Positions 10,026 through 21,112 of a stretch of 64,000 nucleotides of DNA are shown here, piece after piece. Each line of letters begins with the position of its first letter. The stretch's first letter is position 1. The stretch comes from Scilla litardierei. Taxonomy: Eukaryota > Streptophyta > Magnoliopsida > Asparagales > Asparagaceae. Under the pieces are notes generated by a model, which saw nothing but the letters and a program-made list of their open reading frames with translations, searched no databases and was not told where the DNA came from. The DNA lies in NCBI GenBank assembly GCA_030789695.1, contig CM061142.1:159126714-159190713 (forward strand). Reading direction: 5' to 3'. A program made the translations under genes and the position numbers.

Positions 10026-11038
10026 ATTTGAACTATACAGAACACACATTAACACTTTGGGTGGGGTAGTCCATTGTAGTAGTATGCAGAATGCTGGATT
10101 TCACCCCACCGGTAAATTTGACTGTCGACCGGATGGGGTCGGTAAGTACAGAGCCACGGATAGCTCCCGTTGGCTTGGGTGTAATTGTAGTTTCTTCTGC
10201 CCTCGGACATTAGGCTTGTCACTAGATTAAGATATTGAATGACATACTATGCACTTTACTTCTGCTGTTGATATTGTAATTATGTAACCGACTAACTTTT
10301 CTTACAATGCTTACTACGTGTTACTTTTCTTACCACACTTGCCATGTTCACTACTCTGTACACCACACTTGCCATGTTCACTGCTCTATATACCACTCTT
10401 GTATGCTCACAACATTGTACGCTATACGTTGCTATGCTCGCACATTTCTAACGCTACCCTTCTTTCTCACTTGTGCTTTGTTATGTTTCCCTTGTCCTTA
10501 AAATTTTTGCAAAACATACTTATATTATTATATTATCTTGCCGAGGGCCCATTTTCTAACGTTTTAAATCTTACCGAGCGACCCTCGCTGACGTATATTT
10601 CCTTGTCTATCTTATGAAATATACGTTAGGTTCTGAGACAGAGTTCATTGAGGGGTCAACTTGGAGACTGAGCATATTGACCTTAAGTGCCTTGACACTG
10701 ATATCCCCTACTGAAGAACGACTTGCTTTCGCAGCGCTGTAATAAATCTAATATTGTTGTTGTATTTTATCCAGGTGTAATTCCACTTTGTGTAACTATT
10801 TGTTATGACCATGCTAGGCCTTAATTCCTTTGTGCACATGTAATCTGGATGTTGAAGTGTAATGATGACATTCTTTGTTGTTCTCATGTTCACAAGAAGG
10901 AACCTGCCAAGCTTAATACACAAACGCTTATTGTGCTTAGGTCAAAGAAGAAAGAAAAAAGTACTTCTTCTTTGCTTTAGCACGTGCGGACCTGCTCGAG
11001 TTCTTGCTCCCAAGTATAATGGGAAGCAGGGTATGACA

Positions 11039-11153
11039 GGTTTTAGTGGTGGCCCATGCAGGTCAGTATTCTGCGAAATACTCGGAGCAATATGGATGTC
11101 ATTATTAGCTAGACTGTCAGGATAAATCTTGACCAAAGGACCCCCTAATAAAT
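11039..11153 (+). other. Internal leader after LTR A with conserved post-LTR block
   Basis: Starts GGTTTTAGTGGTGGCCCATG, nearly identical to the sequence after LTR C (24100) and after the Tekay LTRs (45625, 51616). It probably contains the primer-binding site. The internal region is then cut off by LTR B. Confidence 0.5.
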
Positions 11154-12020
11154 TGTAATTGATTCTCGTAATCAGATTAGATTTCATAATCTAATTAACG
11201 TAATCGATCTCATGAAATCACACCATGTCCTACTACATCTTGGATAATATTACTATCTCAACCAAATTAACCTTCCGAGATCTGTTAGTGATAAATCTAA
11301 ATTAAATATTCTAACTTAATGGATTCTCCTAAATCAAATATTTTCTGATCAAATCTAAACAAGTTAGATTCTCTAAAATCAGATTCAAGCCATATATCTT
11401 ATTACCCTAACTAATTTGGTTTTAAATAACCAAATTTATCCTATAAAATCTTAATAAATCCTAATCTCAATCTTAATCTTAATAAATCTCAACTAATTAT
11501 TTATCTTAATAAATCTAATCCTAACTAAATTTTGATATCTTAAATTGAATCATTTTTCCCTAATTAAAAATCTAAATCCTAATAATATCCTAACAATTTC
11601 CCAACGTCCGCCAATCTATAAACCCACATGGAAATCCATGCAACATCCTTCCATGCGCACGATCCAAGCATGATATCCCAACAACCCACCTTCTCAACAC
11701 TCACCCCGCTCGTTATCTTCGTTCTCCTCCTTCATAACAGCGGCCTCAACCCCATCGAAACCATAACCCGCAGTCTTCCTGACTCTCACCATCCGTCGGA
11801 GCAAAGCGAACTCATCGCCACTTCGAACAGAGACACCGAGCACCCCCGCAACTCTCCGATTTCTCCCTATATGATGACCTAAGAACACCACCATAACCCA
11901 TCCCTTGGTAACCCATGGTGACCATCTCCCCTCACTGTTTGCCACGACCCTTAACCCTCTCACCCCAACCACAACAAGGCACTGCCACCACCTCACTCAT
12001 GTCACTGGCGACCACCCCCT
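11154..12020 (+). repeat. LTR B, left part
   Basis: AT-rich, then cytosine-rich DNA without convincing genes. The start at TGTAATTG (11154) is inferred from the TG end and from the length expected by comparison with LTR C. The copia insertion at 12021 interrupts it, and the sequence resumes at 19592 after one copy of the CCCCT target duplication. Confidence 0.45.
12016..12020. other. Target-site duplication CCCCT, left of copia element
   Basis: Matches 19587-19591 on the far side of the element. Confidence 0.85.
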
Positions 12021-12540
12021 TGTTGGATATGGACGACATGTATACACCCAGGAGGGGATGTATGAGAGTCTATGGACCTCGGATGTCGCGTACATGAAAG
12101 CATGTACGAAGGGAACCTTTTCATGTGTGAAAAGGACCACTCGATAAGTGGAAAATGTCACATTATAAGTGCATAAAGGCACTTGATAAGTGCATAAAGA
12201 AGAGGATAAGCAAGGGTGTTAATATAAGCTAATAAGCTTATATATGGTTATTTCCTATAATAACTACCCCTAAAGCCTATAAATAGGACCCAAGGGTTAG
12301 GCATTTTAGGCTAATCATTCATGCCATAAGTTTGCATAAGGCAATCTTTTTCCTCTTCTCCCTTCCATCAAGTTCTTCTCCTAAAGTTATATTTAGACGG
12401 TGGAAACTCTGCTTCGATCCTTTTTGACGAAGTACTGACCGTTGTGGCGAATCCGAGGGTAAAGTTCAGAGACTACAGCGCAGCATACGCCAACGTAAGT
12501 TCTCTTTCGATCCTCCATCATCGCATGATGGGTTCCTACA
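12021..12540 (+). repeat. 5' LTR of copia element
   Basis: Begins TGTTGGATATGG and ends TTCCTACA. TATA box TATAAATA at 12278-12285. Just upstream is a duplicated ATAAGTGCATAAA with the inverted repeat AAGTGC...GCACTT, again a small symmetric element near a core promoter. Confidence 0.95.
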
Positions 12541-12541
12541 T

Positions 12542-12553
12542 TGGTATCAGAGC
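12542..12553 (+). promoter_or_regulatory. Primer-binding site, initiator tRNA-Met type
   Basis: TGGTATCAGAGC lies 1 bp after the LTR and is the standard plant copia primer-binding site. Confidence 0.95.
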
Positions 12554-12593
12554 CACACGGGTTCGCCCCGGTCTCACCGATGAACGAGGCATT

Positions 12594-12725
12594 GTCTTTT
12601 TCACGAATGAGTTGCCTACCATTATGGATATGGTAGGAGCGCATTGTGACAGAGAGAATTGCAGCAGTTGTTTTTTTCACGTTAGGGTCTTCTGTCATTA
12701 TGGATATGGCAGGAACTCTCCGTGA
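12594..12725 (+). repeat. Diverged direct repeat in copia leader
   Basis: Two related units of about 60 bp (near 12594-12652 and 12668-12725). Both contain TTTTTCACG, then CATTATGGATATGG with AGGA and GTGAC following. Confidence 0.6.
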
Positions 12726-13059
12726 CGGGAAGAATTAACCCTTCATCTCGCCAAACTCGCACTCTTCATGGATGCTGAGTCTCCATTCAATAGAGAATGT
12801 GAACTCTCTTCATGTGGAGCGTGAAGTTTGCGGCCTTGAAAGTGCGTTATTTTTTTTGGCACACGGCCATTAAAGAATAACTACTTTCTCGATGAACGGG
12901 TGTCTCATTGGAGAAGAAGGTGGTTTCATACTTCTCATCGAAGAAGATGAACACGTATCACATTGGTGCATGGCTATGCACCCCCTCCCATTGGGAAACG
13001 GGTTGGCTTCGGCCAATGACAACCGAGCACCCCCTCGAAGGAGGGAGATGGACTCCACA

Positions 13060-13490
13060 GAGGGAAGGCCGGCCGGCCAAGGCCATGGACGGCCCTGGCT
13101 GGCCAGGGCAGAGGCCCTGGCCGAGGGGCCAGGGCCCCCTGGCCGGCCCTGGCCGGCCTCGGCCAGGGCAGAGGGGGCCAGGGCAGATGCCCTGGCCGAG
13201 GGCCAGGGCCCCTCTGGCTGGCCTTGGCCAGCCTCGGCCAGGCTGGCCGAGGGGCCAGGGCCCCTGGCCGGCCAGAGCAGAGGCCCTGGCCGAGGGCCAG
13301 GGCCCCTCTGGCCGGCCCTGGCCGGCCTCGGCCAGGGCAGAGGCCCTGGCCGAGGGCCAGGGCCCCTCTGGCCGGCCTCGGCCAGGGCCTCTGCCCTGGC
13401 CAAGGGGCCAGGGTCCCCCCCTTGGCCGGCACTGGCCGGCCTCGGCCAAGGCAGAGGCCCTGGCAAGCCCTAGCCGAGGGGCCATGGCAA
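13060..13490. repeat. GGCC-rich self-complementary block in copia leader
   Basis: About 430 bp of extremely GC-rich DNA built from permuted GGCC, CTGG and CCAGGGC words. Inverted repeats such as CCAGGGC-AGAG-GCCCTGG and CCTGGCC-GAGG-GGCCAGG recur many times, so the leader RNA could form strong hairpins. All reading frames are open by composition only. Its base composition is unlike the rest of the element. Confidence 0.85.
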
Positions 13491-13690
13491 CGCCGAGGAG
13501 GCCTGGCCCTTGGCCAAGCCATGACCGCCGAGCCCCTGCCTCGACCAAGGTGATAGGGGGGTCTGCATGGCTGGCCCATACGGGACCGGCGGCAGTTGCA
13601 TACGACAAAACCCCACGAAAGGGGGAATCCGGCCTTGGCGCGGCCACGGCTCGACCCCGGCAATGGCCGATGCAGGCCAACACCTCCAGT

Positions 13691-13749
13691 TGCAAAATAC
13701 GTTTGCAAAATACGTTTGAAAAATACGTTTTCAAAATACGTTTTTTTTT
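13691..13749 (+). repeat. Four copies of AAAATACGTT, period about 15 bp
   Basis: Short minisatellite TGCAAAATACGTT with slight variation, ending in a T run. Located between the GC-rich block and gag. Confidence 0.85.
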
Positions 13750-13973
13750 CAAAAACACTTTTCCGCTGCAAGTACTATAAGAGTACTATTGTTTGATAAA
13801 GTGATGGGGAAATATTGAAAGTTGTTCTAGATGGTGATTGGAATCGTAGAGACCTTTCCGATTCTAGAGCAACATCTTCAATATTTTTCGAAAGTAACTT
13901 ATCAAATGAAAACTTTATGCAATGTTTTGATCGAACTTGTTTTTTATGTTTTTTGCAGCATTTTAAAGCTAAA

Positions 13974-15238
13974 ATGTCTTCTGCCGCTAAGAACATCTCG
14001 CTGAGTTAAACAAAGGTGAAAAACTCAACGGCGATAATTACAAACTATGGTCCATGAAGATACAATATGTTCTAGAGGAGCAAGATGTGCTCGAAACTCT
14101 GAAGAACATAATGATTGAACCTGAGTTGGGCACTACGGCCCAACACAGAAGAGACAAGGAAGCTTTCGATGCTTGGTCTCGGAAGAACAAGATTGCTCGC
14201 ATTACGTTGTTGTCAAGTATGGCCGACGACATAATGCGAATCTTCTGAGAACATGACCTAGCTATGGACATATGGTCCAAGCTATATGAGAAGTTTGGTG
14301 GCACCTCAGTGTCCAAACTTCGCTCTTTAACTATAAGATTCGATTCGTACAAAAAGCGTCGAGATCATTCCATGGGAATGCATCTACGACACATGGCGAA
14401 TCTTATTTCAGAGTTAAAGGATGTAGGTCATATGCTCACTGATGAGCAACAAATCCAAGCGGTCATACGTTCCCTACCAATCAAATGGGAACAAATGAAG
14501 ATGCATCTCACTCATAATGACAGCATCAAGAATTTAAGCGATGTTTCTAAGCACCTCGAGTTAGAGGAAGAGCGGCTTGCGGCTGCCAAGCCAAGTGCAG
14601 AAGTGCACATGGTTGCTAGTTCCTCGCACGGAGGAAAGAAACGTAAACATCACTCGAAGTTTGCTCATGACCAGCAAAAGCAACCAGTGTCTACCAAGAA
14701 ACCCAAACAGAAGGGTGGGAACAAGAAATGGCACAAGAAGAAAGACTTGAAGAGGATCAAGTGCTTCAAGTGCAACAAGTTAGGTCACTATGCCCGTTCT
14801 TGTACGGATGGAGGTGACAATGTAACTTGTAATGCTAGTTACATATGTGTTTCTAGTTCAATATTTCTTGTAGAATCTAATCCATTTTGGATAATTGATT
14901 CAGGTGCCACCGACCACATAGCAAGGGACAGACGGTCCTTCGTGGATTATCATCGGATATCCCAAGGAACGAAGTGGATATATGTAGGAAACAACACACG
15001 TGTTGAAGTGAAAGGCGTTGGGACGTGCAAGCTCGTCTTGGATAACGGCCGCACTATATTACTTCATGATGTCCTCTTCGCTCCAGATATTCGAAGAAAT
15101 ATAATTTCTGTGGTCGTCTTAATGGTTCTTGGTTATAGTTGGTTCTTTCATGATTGTAATGTGGATTTTTCTTGTAATAATTCTGTAATTGGTTCTGGGT
15201 ATGTTTTTAATGGATTCATTGTATTAAATACTATGTAA
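13974..15238 (+). pseudogene. gag: Copia gag and protease, broken
   Basis: ATG at 13974 follows a TTTTTTGCAG splice-acceptor-like tract. The frame breaks at a one-base shift near 13998-14002. Gag resumes (14003 on) with L-N-G-D-N-Y-K-L-W, the UBN2-type gag start. TGA stops it at 14246-14248. The main frame 14264-15238 carries the rest of gag with a basic region, the zinc knuckle C-F-K-C-N-K-L-G-H-Y-A-R-S-C (about 14761-14802) and the copia protease motif W-I-I-D-S-G-A-T-D-H (about 14889). A TAA stop at 15236-15238 precedes the integrase part. Confidence 0.88.
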
Positions 15239-16423
15239 GATTCCTCTAATTTTAATGAAAATTTCCTTGTTACAAATTCTTCGATTAATGAATTTGATGT
15301 AATTTGTTGGCACACAAGGCTTGGTCACATAGGACCAACATGTATGGACAGACTTGCCAAACGTGGCCTTCTATCCAATGTTTCAAAGGTCGAAATGTCG
15401 ACTTGCGAACATTGCCTTGTAGGGAAATCTTGTCGCAAGCCATTTGGAACCGGCACAAGGGCCGAGGTTCCATTACAGCTAATCCATTCGGACATAGGTG
15501 GTCCGATGAATGTCAAGACAAGATGTGGGAAGTCCTACTTCATCACTTTTATTGATGACTTCACCCGATTCGGACATATCTATTTGATATCCCACAAAAG
15601 TGAAGCATTAACCTGCTTTAAAAACTATATGAGTTTAGTGGAAAATCAATTAGATCGCAAGATTAAGGTCTTGTGAACCGATAGAGGCGGTGAATATCAA
15701 TCAGCAAGTTTTAAAGAACTTTGTGATGAAAAGGGCATAGTTCATCAAATGACTATGCCTTATACTCCACAACAAAATGGTGTTGCTGAAAGGAGGAATA
15801 GGACTTTGATGGAAATGGTCTGTTCAATGATGGCACAAGCTAACTTGCTAATCACCTTTTGGTGTGATGCATTATTGACGGCTACTTTCATCTTGAATCG
15901 CGTACCCTCGAAATCAGTTAGCTCCACTCCCTATGAGTTGTGGAACCAAAGGTCTCCTGACTTAAGCATATTAAAACCTTGGGGGTGTGCATCCTACGCA
16001 CATATTTCCTCCCATAAATATGGCAACCTTGGGCCAAGGGGGAGAAAATGTATCTTCATACGATACGCAGAAAACTCCAAAGGTTATGTTTTCATTGGGC
16101 AGGAAGACAATGGAGGACTGATTGAATTTGAGTCGAGGGATGTTACTTTCTTGGAAAATGAGTTTCCAAGACAGGGCGAGATAAGTCAGGACTTATCTCT
16201 ATTTGAGATTTATGATCAAGAAGGATTACCTCATTCGAGTGGGAGAATTCTTGGTGAAGAAGAAAATACGTTTCAACCTTCACCAATGGATGATACGAAT
16301 GATGCGAATCATATTCCATATGGGAATAATGATCCAAGTGGGAGCAATTCTAATCTCATTCCAAGTGGGAGTAATATTAGAATTGATCCAAATACGAGTC
16401 AACAAGGACTTGAAGAATCTTAA
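15239..16423 (+). pseudogene. pol: Copia integrase, broken
   Basis: The zinc-binding HHCC domain begins at W-H-T-R-L-G-H (15308) with C-E-H-C further on. The catalytic core shows H-S-D-I-G-G-P (first D, about 15490), T-D-R-G-G-E-Y (second D, just after the TGA at 15674-15676) and N-G-V-A-E-R-R-N-R (the E, about 15786). A TAA at 16421-16423 ends the frame. All three catalytic acidic residues are present in the decayed sequence, but two stops prevent a single product. Confidence 0.88.
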
Positions 16424-18070
16424 ATACGACGTAGTCATCGTACAAGGTTAGCTCCTCTAAGATTTGAGGATGAATTCCCACAAACCTTTATGACTTTACT
16501 ACAAGATGATGACGACCCTGCTACTTTCAAACAGGCCGTATCATGCCCTGCAAAAGACAAATGGATGGAAGCGATGAAGGAGGAATTAGAATCCATGAAA
16601 ATTAATCGAGTCAGGGACTTGGTTAACTTATCCAGAGGACGTAGAGCTATTGGGAACAAATGGGTTCTCAAGATCAAGCATAAGGCTGATGGTTCTATAG
16701 ACAGATATAAAGCTCGCCTTGTCGTGAAAGGTTTTACGCAATAGGAAGGGATAGACTACGAAGAGACCTTCTCAACTGTTGTTCGTTTTACCTCGATTCA
16801 CTTGATTCTGGCTTTGGTAGCTTGCTTAGACCTCGAATTACATCAAATAGATGTAAAGACTGCCTTTCTCAATGGATAATTAGACGAGGAGATCTATATG
16901 GAACAACCAACACGGTTTGTAAAAGAAGGAAACGAACATAAGGTTTGTAAACTTCGTAAGTCCAGTCTTAAACAATCCTCAAGGCAATGTTATATACGAT
17001 TTCAAGAAGTTGTCTTATCAAATGGTTTTACCATGCTTGATGAAGATAACTGTGTATATATCAAGAGGATCAAAAGCAAGTATGTTATTATGTCTCTATA
17101 TGTAGATGACATTTTAATAGCCGGAAATGACAAGGGCTTTGTAATGGATATCAAGGCTTGGCTTTCCTCAGTATTTGAGATGAAAGACATTGGAGAAGCT
17201 GCATATATCCTTGGAGTTAATATTTCGAGGAATCGTTCAAAGAAACTTCTTTCTCTTTCACAAGAGACTTATATAAAGAAGGTTCTAGAACGTTTTAATA
17301 TGCAGGACTGTAAGTCCATTGATACTCCTATAAGCAAATGCGATAATTTATGTCTGAAAATGTGTCCTAAGAACCAAAAGGAAAAGGAAATTATGGAAAA
17401 AGTTCCATATTCCAGTGCAGTTGGTAGTCTTATGTACGCTATGATGTGTACAAGACCGGACATCTATTTTGCCGTTGGAATGGTAAGTCGTTACCAATCC
17501 ACTCCAGGGCAAACACACTGGAAAGCGGTTAAGAGGATAATGATGTATCTTAAAGGGACTACGGACTATTCTTTATGCTATCAAGGAGATACCTTGAGGC
17601 TCGAAGGCTACAATGATGCTGATTGGGCGGGTAATCTCGATGAGCGACAATCGACCTCAGGATATGTTTTTCTACTCGGATCTGGTGCAATATCCTGGAG
17701 TAGCAAAAAGCAATCCTGCATCGCACTTTCAACTATGGAAGCTGAATTTGTAGCATTTAGCATGTCGGTCCAAGAAGCTGTTTGGCTTAGGAAGTTCTTA
17801 GACAAGCTAATTGATGCAAGTGACTCAGGTGCTGTACCAATATACAGTGATAGTCAAGCATCTATAGCCTATGTCAAAGATCTAAAATTCCATTGTAAGA
17901 CCAAACACATTGATATTCGCTATAAATTTGCAAAAGACTATGATAAGAACAAGAAGGTAGACATTAGGTACATATCTACGCATGAGATGATAGCGGATCC
18001 GCTTACGAAAGCGATCCCCAGAGATGTGTTTTACAAACACTTATCATCTCAAGGATTGCGTAAGAGCTGA
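16424..18070 (+). pseudogene. pol: Copia reverse transcriptase and RNase H, broken
   Basis: RT starts near 16490 (D-D-P-A-T-F-K-Q-A, then N-K-W-V-L-K-I-K), is stopped by TAG at 16742-16744 and TAA at 16877-16879, and continues to 18070 in one 390-codon frame (16898-18070). The catalytic motif Y-V-D-D is at about 17098-17110. RNase H shows D-A-D-W-A-G and T-M-E-A-E-F, and the frame ends with the copia-typical H-I-D-I-R-Y and A-D-P-L-T-K. The long 3' frame shows the decay is mild. Confidence 0.92.
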
Positions 18071-19050
18071 GTTGTATCAATGTATTCACATGTCTAAGAA
18101 AGATCAAATTTAATAAAAGAATAAGTTTTTTTCATTGCATATGAGTTTCTTGAAAATGTTTGTGTACATTTCTTTTAATCTCAGCTATATTTTTTAGTAT
18201 GTCGGACAGATTGAGGTTGGCTCTCTCACATGAGCAACCGCCTATATTTTATCAGACGGATAAGATAAAGATGAGACCTATTTAAAGTCAAAATCATCAG
18301 ACAGATGATTTAGAGTCATGACTTAAACAAAATGGTCGTATGAAAGATCGGCATCATATGGATGCTTACAAAAGATCTAAAAAGATTTTTTAATCTTATC
18401 TGTCTTATGCGGGATGCGGGTCCAGGAAATTACTGAGTAGTAAAAAGGACTCAAAGTCAGACATTGTGGTGTCTGATCATCATCCTTACAACATCATTTA
18501 GACATACACTCCCTGGGAAAGCAGTGATGTTGTAATATGTATTCATACTGCGTATGCATTTGACCATTGGGTTACAATAGTAATTGTATTTACTATTATG
18601 TGAGACCCAAAGACCACATGGGTCTAACTACTTACCCTTATGGACTCTAATTGGTTCCTTTAGATTTGACTAGGTGATCGATGTCTTATCATGCTGCTTA
18701 TGGACTATGGTAAATTCAGTCCGGCGGGGCATGTTAGAAAAGCGAGTTAAGTCAAGATCGAAAGGATCGCAAGAAGAGGAAGATTAATTTCATATTCACC
18801 TTCGGACTTTAGAGATTCAAAGCTGGCCAGCCTATTGTAATTCAGATGGGATTCAATTGTTGAATATAAAGTATAAGAAATGTGAAGAAATAATCTAGGG
18901 TAAAGAATGCGTTGATCTACTCAACTTTGCACCTCAAGGAGTGTTGTGTATCTCTAACAAGTGCACAACAGCAGACTCTATGCGCATGACGGTCACACGG
19001 TCTATTTCTAAGTATGATAAATAGAAGAACTATTTCCTTACAATCCCCTC
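18071..19050 (+). other. 3' untranslated region of copia element
   Basis: About 980 bp with no convincing ORF. It has repeated TCAGAC/GACAGAT words around 18200-18310 and 18400-18500. Confidence 0.6.
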
Positions 19051-19066
19051 AAGTGTGAGTGGGAGA
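19051..19066 (+). promoter_or_regulatory. Polypurine tract of copia element
   Basis: AAGTGTGAGTGGGAGA directly before the 3' LTR; it would prime plus-strand DNA synthesis. Confidence 0.8.
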
Positions 19067-19586
19067 TGTTGGATATGGACGACATGTATATACCCATGAG
19101 GGGATGTATGAGAGTCTATGGACCTCGGATGTCGCGTACATGAAAGCATGTACGAAGGGAACCTTTTCATGTGTGAAAAGGACCACTCGATAAGTGGAAA
19201 ATGTCACATTATAAGTGCATAAAGGCACTTGATAAGTGCATAAAGAAGAGGATAAGAAAGGGTGTTAATATAAGCTAATAAGCTTATATATGGTTATTTC
19301 CTATAATAACTACCCCTAAAGCCTATAAATATGACCCAAGGGTTAGGCATTTTAGGCTAATCATTCATGCCATAAGTTTGCATAAGGCAATCTTTTTCCT
19401 CTTCTCCCTTCCATCAAGTTCTTCTCCTAAAGTTAGATTTAGACGATGGAAACTCTGCTTCGATCCTCTGTGACAAAGTACTGACCGTTGTGGCGAATCC
19501 GAGGGTAAAGTTCAGAGACTACAGCGCAGCATACGCCAACGTAAGTTCTCTTTCGATCCTCCATCATCGCATGATGGGTTCCTACA
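19067..19586 (+). repeat. 3' LTR of copia element
   Basis: 520 bp, starts TGTTGGATATGG, ends TTCCTACA and is nearly identical to 12021-12540. TATA box at 19324-19331. Followed by TSD CCCCT (19587-19591). Confidence 0.95.
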
Positions 19587-19591
19587 CCCCT

Positions 19592-21112
19592 TCCCCAGGC
19601 CTCCGACATACCTCCTCCTTTCAACGTCGACCACCACCAACCCCCGACCACTTCACACTGCCTTTCCTCTCCCTTCGAATCATCACCACAACCTCACTGT
19701 CGCCTTCCTCCTCCTACCAACTCCGGCAAGCTCTCCTTCACCGCTGCCAACACAACCCCACCGCAACACCCCTATGCTCCACCTCCTTCAGCTCCTCGAC
19801 AATTCTCGTCAAACTACCGCCACTTTCGACCTCCCGTCAACCTGCTGACCCGCAACACTCTCTTCCTTCAATCAAAACCCTAACTCACAGCGCCCACGTC
19901 GTCCGCCCTCCAGCCCATAACTTCAGCCAACTCTCCACCGCGCCCTCAGCCACCTAACCCATCTCCGCTCCAAGCCATCCCAACTCCGCCAGCACTTCCC
20001 CCTCAGCGTCGCACAATGCCGTGCTTTTCCATCTCCAGCACCTCTCACCTTCAAGCCACAGCACCACCGGTCACCTCCTCATCCGGTGCTCCTCCTCACG
20101 CTGTCCACGATAGTTGCCCACCGCCTCCAGCACTTTGTTCATCTTTCCCGTGCTCTTCGACAACCGCTCAGTCGACCATGACGATGCCAACGTCTGCCCT
20201 CGCTCGTCGAAAAATGTCATCACTGGCGCCGACCTCCGCTGCTAGCAGCAAGCCATCACCAGTGCCCATCGTCGTCCAAGACTGCAGCGCCATCACCCCT
20301 ACATGCACGACAACGAAGACGTAAACAAACTGTGGGTTGTTTTGAGTTATAACACGTTGAACTTTATTATGTGAACAGTACTATATATATATATATATAT
20401 ATATAACTTGTTAAATATATGTATAAGTTATGTTACAGTATGCTATATATATCTCTGTGTGTGTGTGTGTGTGTGATATTAGTTTATACATATTAATTAG
20501 TTTATATACTAGCTTATAATAATATATATACAGTTTGTTAGTTATTAGTAGATACGATTAATATATTAGTTGATATATACATTACATTTTTATGAGTTAT
20601 AATCACTTGGCTTGATATCACGAAACCATTCATGCACATATATTCACGCATCTCTTTCGATCGCGTGAACACCAAAATTGCGCAAATCCGACAAGTATTT
20701 TATCGTTTACAAGCTTTTTAAGATATGACGAACGCCGTTAAAATGTTAAAATGTTAAAATAACAACTTTTTGTGAGTATGTTGCTTAATAGCTTTTGAAG
20801 CAATGAATCTGGTGATGTGTTGGTTTGCTTTTACTATTAAAATGTTGTTGTTACGTTAATAATGTACATGAAATGCCATCATTACTTGTTACCCCATTGT
20901 TGTGGAATGTATACCCTAATGAAATGTGATATTGGGCCCTCGGGGCATATTCGGACTATTAGGCCCTTAGGGCATATACGGACTATTGGGCCCTTGGGGC
21001 ATACATTGAACTATATAGAACACACATTGACACTTTGGGGGGTAATCCATTGTAGTATAGAGCGGAATGCCGGATTTCACCCCACCAGTAAATTTGATCG
21101 TCACCCGGATGG
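19592..21112 (+). repeat. LTR B, right part
   Basis: A cytosine-rich block (19592-20330), then ATGTGAACAGTACT, TA and GT microsatellites and an AT-rich core matching LTR A. It stops at CCGGATGG, where LTR C begins with TGTAACAG; LTR A continues past the same place. Apparent ORFs at 19490-19957 and 20016-20324 are proline/serine-rich by base composition only. Confidence 0.65.

Larger units (their letters stand above)
9414..11038 (+). repeat. LTR A (right part) of an old Tekay-like gypsy element
   Basis: Bases 9414-10138 match 20374-21112 (LTR B) closely, sharing the AT-rich core, a GT microsatellite and a 27-bp triplicate. LTR A then continues to a terminal TATGACA at 11038, followed by the same post-LTR block seen after the Tekay LTRs. 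It therefore appears to be an LTR 3' end. The 5' part is disrupted by the LINE and Athila-1. No coding capacity; ORFs at 10307-10617 and 10862-11125 are incidental. Confidence 0.65.
12021..19586 (+). mobile_element. Ty1/copia LTR retrotransposon, full length but with decayed coding
   Basis: Two 520-bp LTRs (12021-12540, 19067-19586), a CCCCT TSD, an initiator-tRNA-Met primer-binding site, a purine tract before the 3' LTR, and the domain order gag, protease, integrase, RT, RNase H, which defines copia. The two LTRs differ at only a few positions, for example near 12242-12243/19260s and 12427-12432/19473, so insertion was fairly recent, although at least five stops or shifts interrupt the coding region. 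It is inserted in LTR B. Confidence 0.95.

Noticed and set aside
10307..10617. Cysteine/histidine-rich small ORFs in LTR A
   Set aside because: Produced by a short CACTTGCCATGTTCACT direct repeat; no support as a gene.
12870..13780. Overlapping proline/alanine/glycine-rich ORFs of 193-290 codons
   Set aside because: Five frames are open at once over a GGCC repeat; this is composition, and it lies in the copia leader.
13974..18070. Active copia element
   Set aside because: LTRs are near identical, but at least five stops or frameshifts interrupt gag, integrase and RT.
19490..20324. Serine/proline/threonine-rich ORFs as host proteins
   Set aside because: The region is the cytosine-rich block of LTR B; the frames have no domain, and LTR C has a similar block in another frame.
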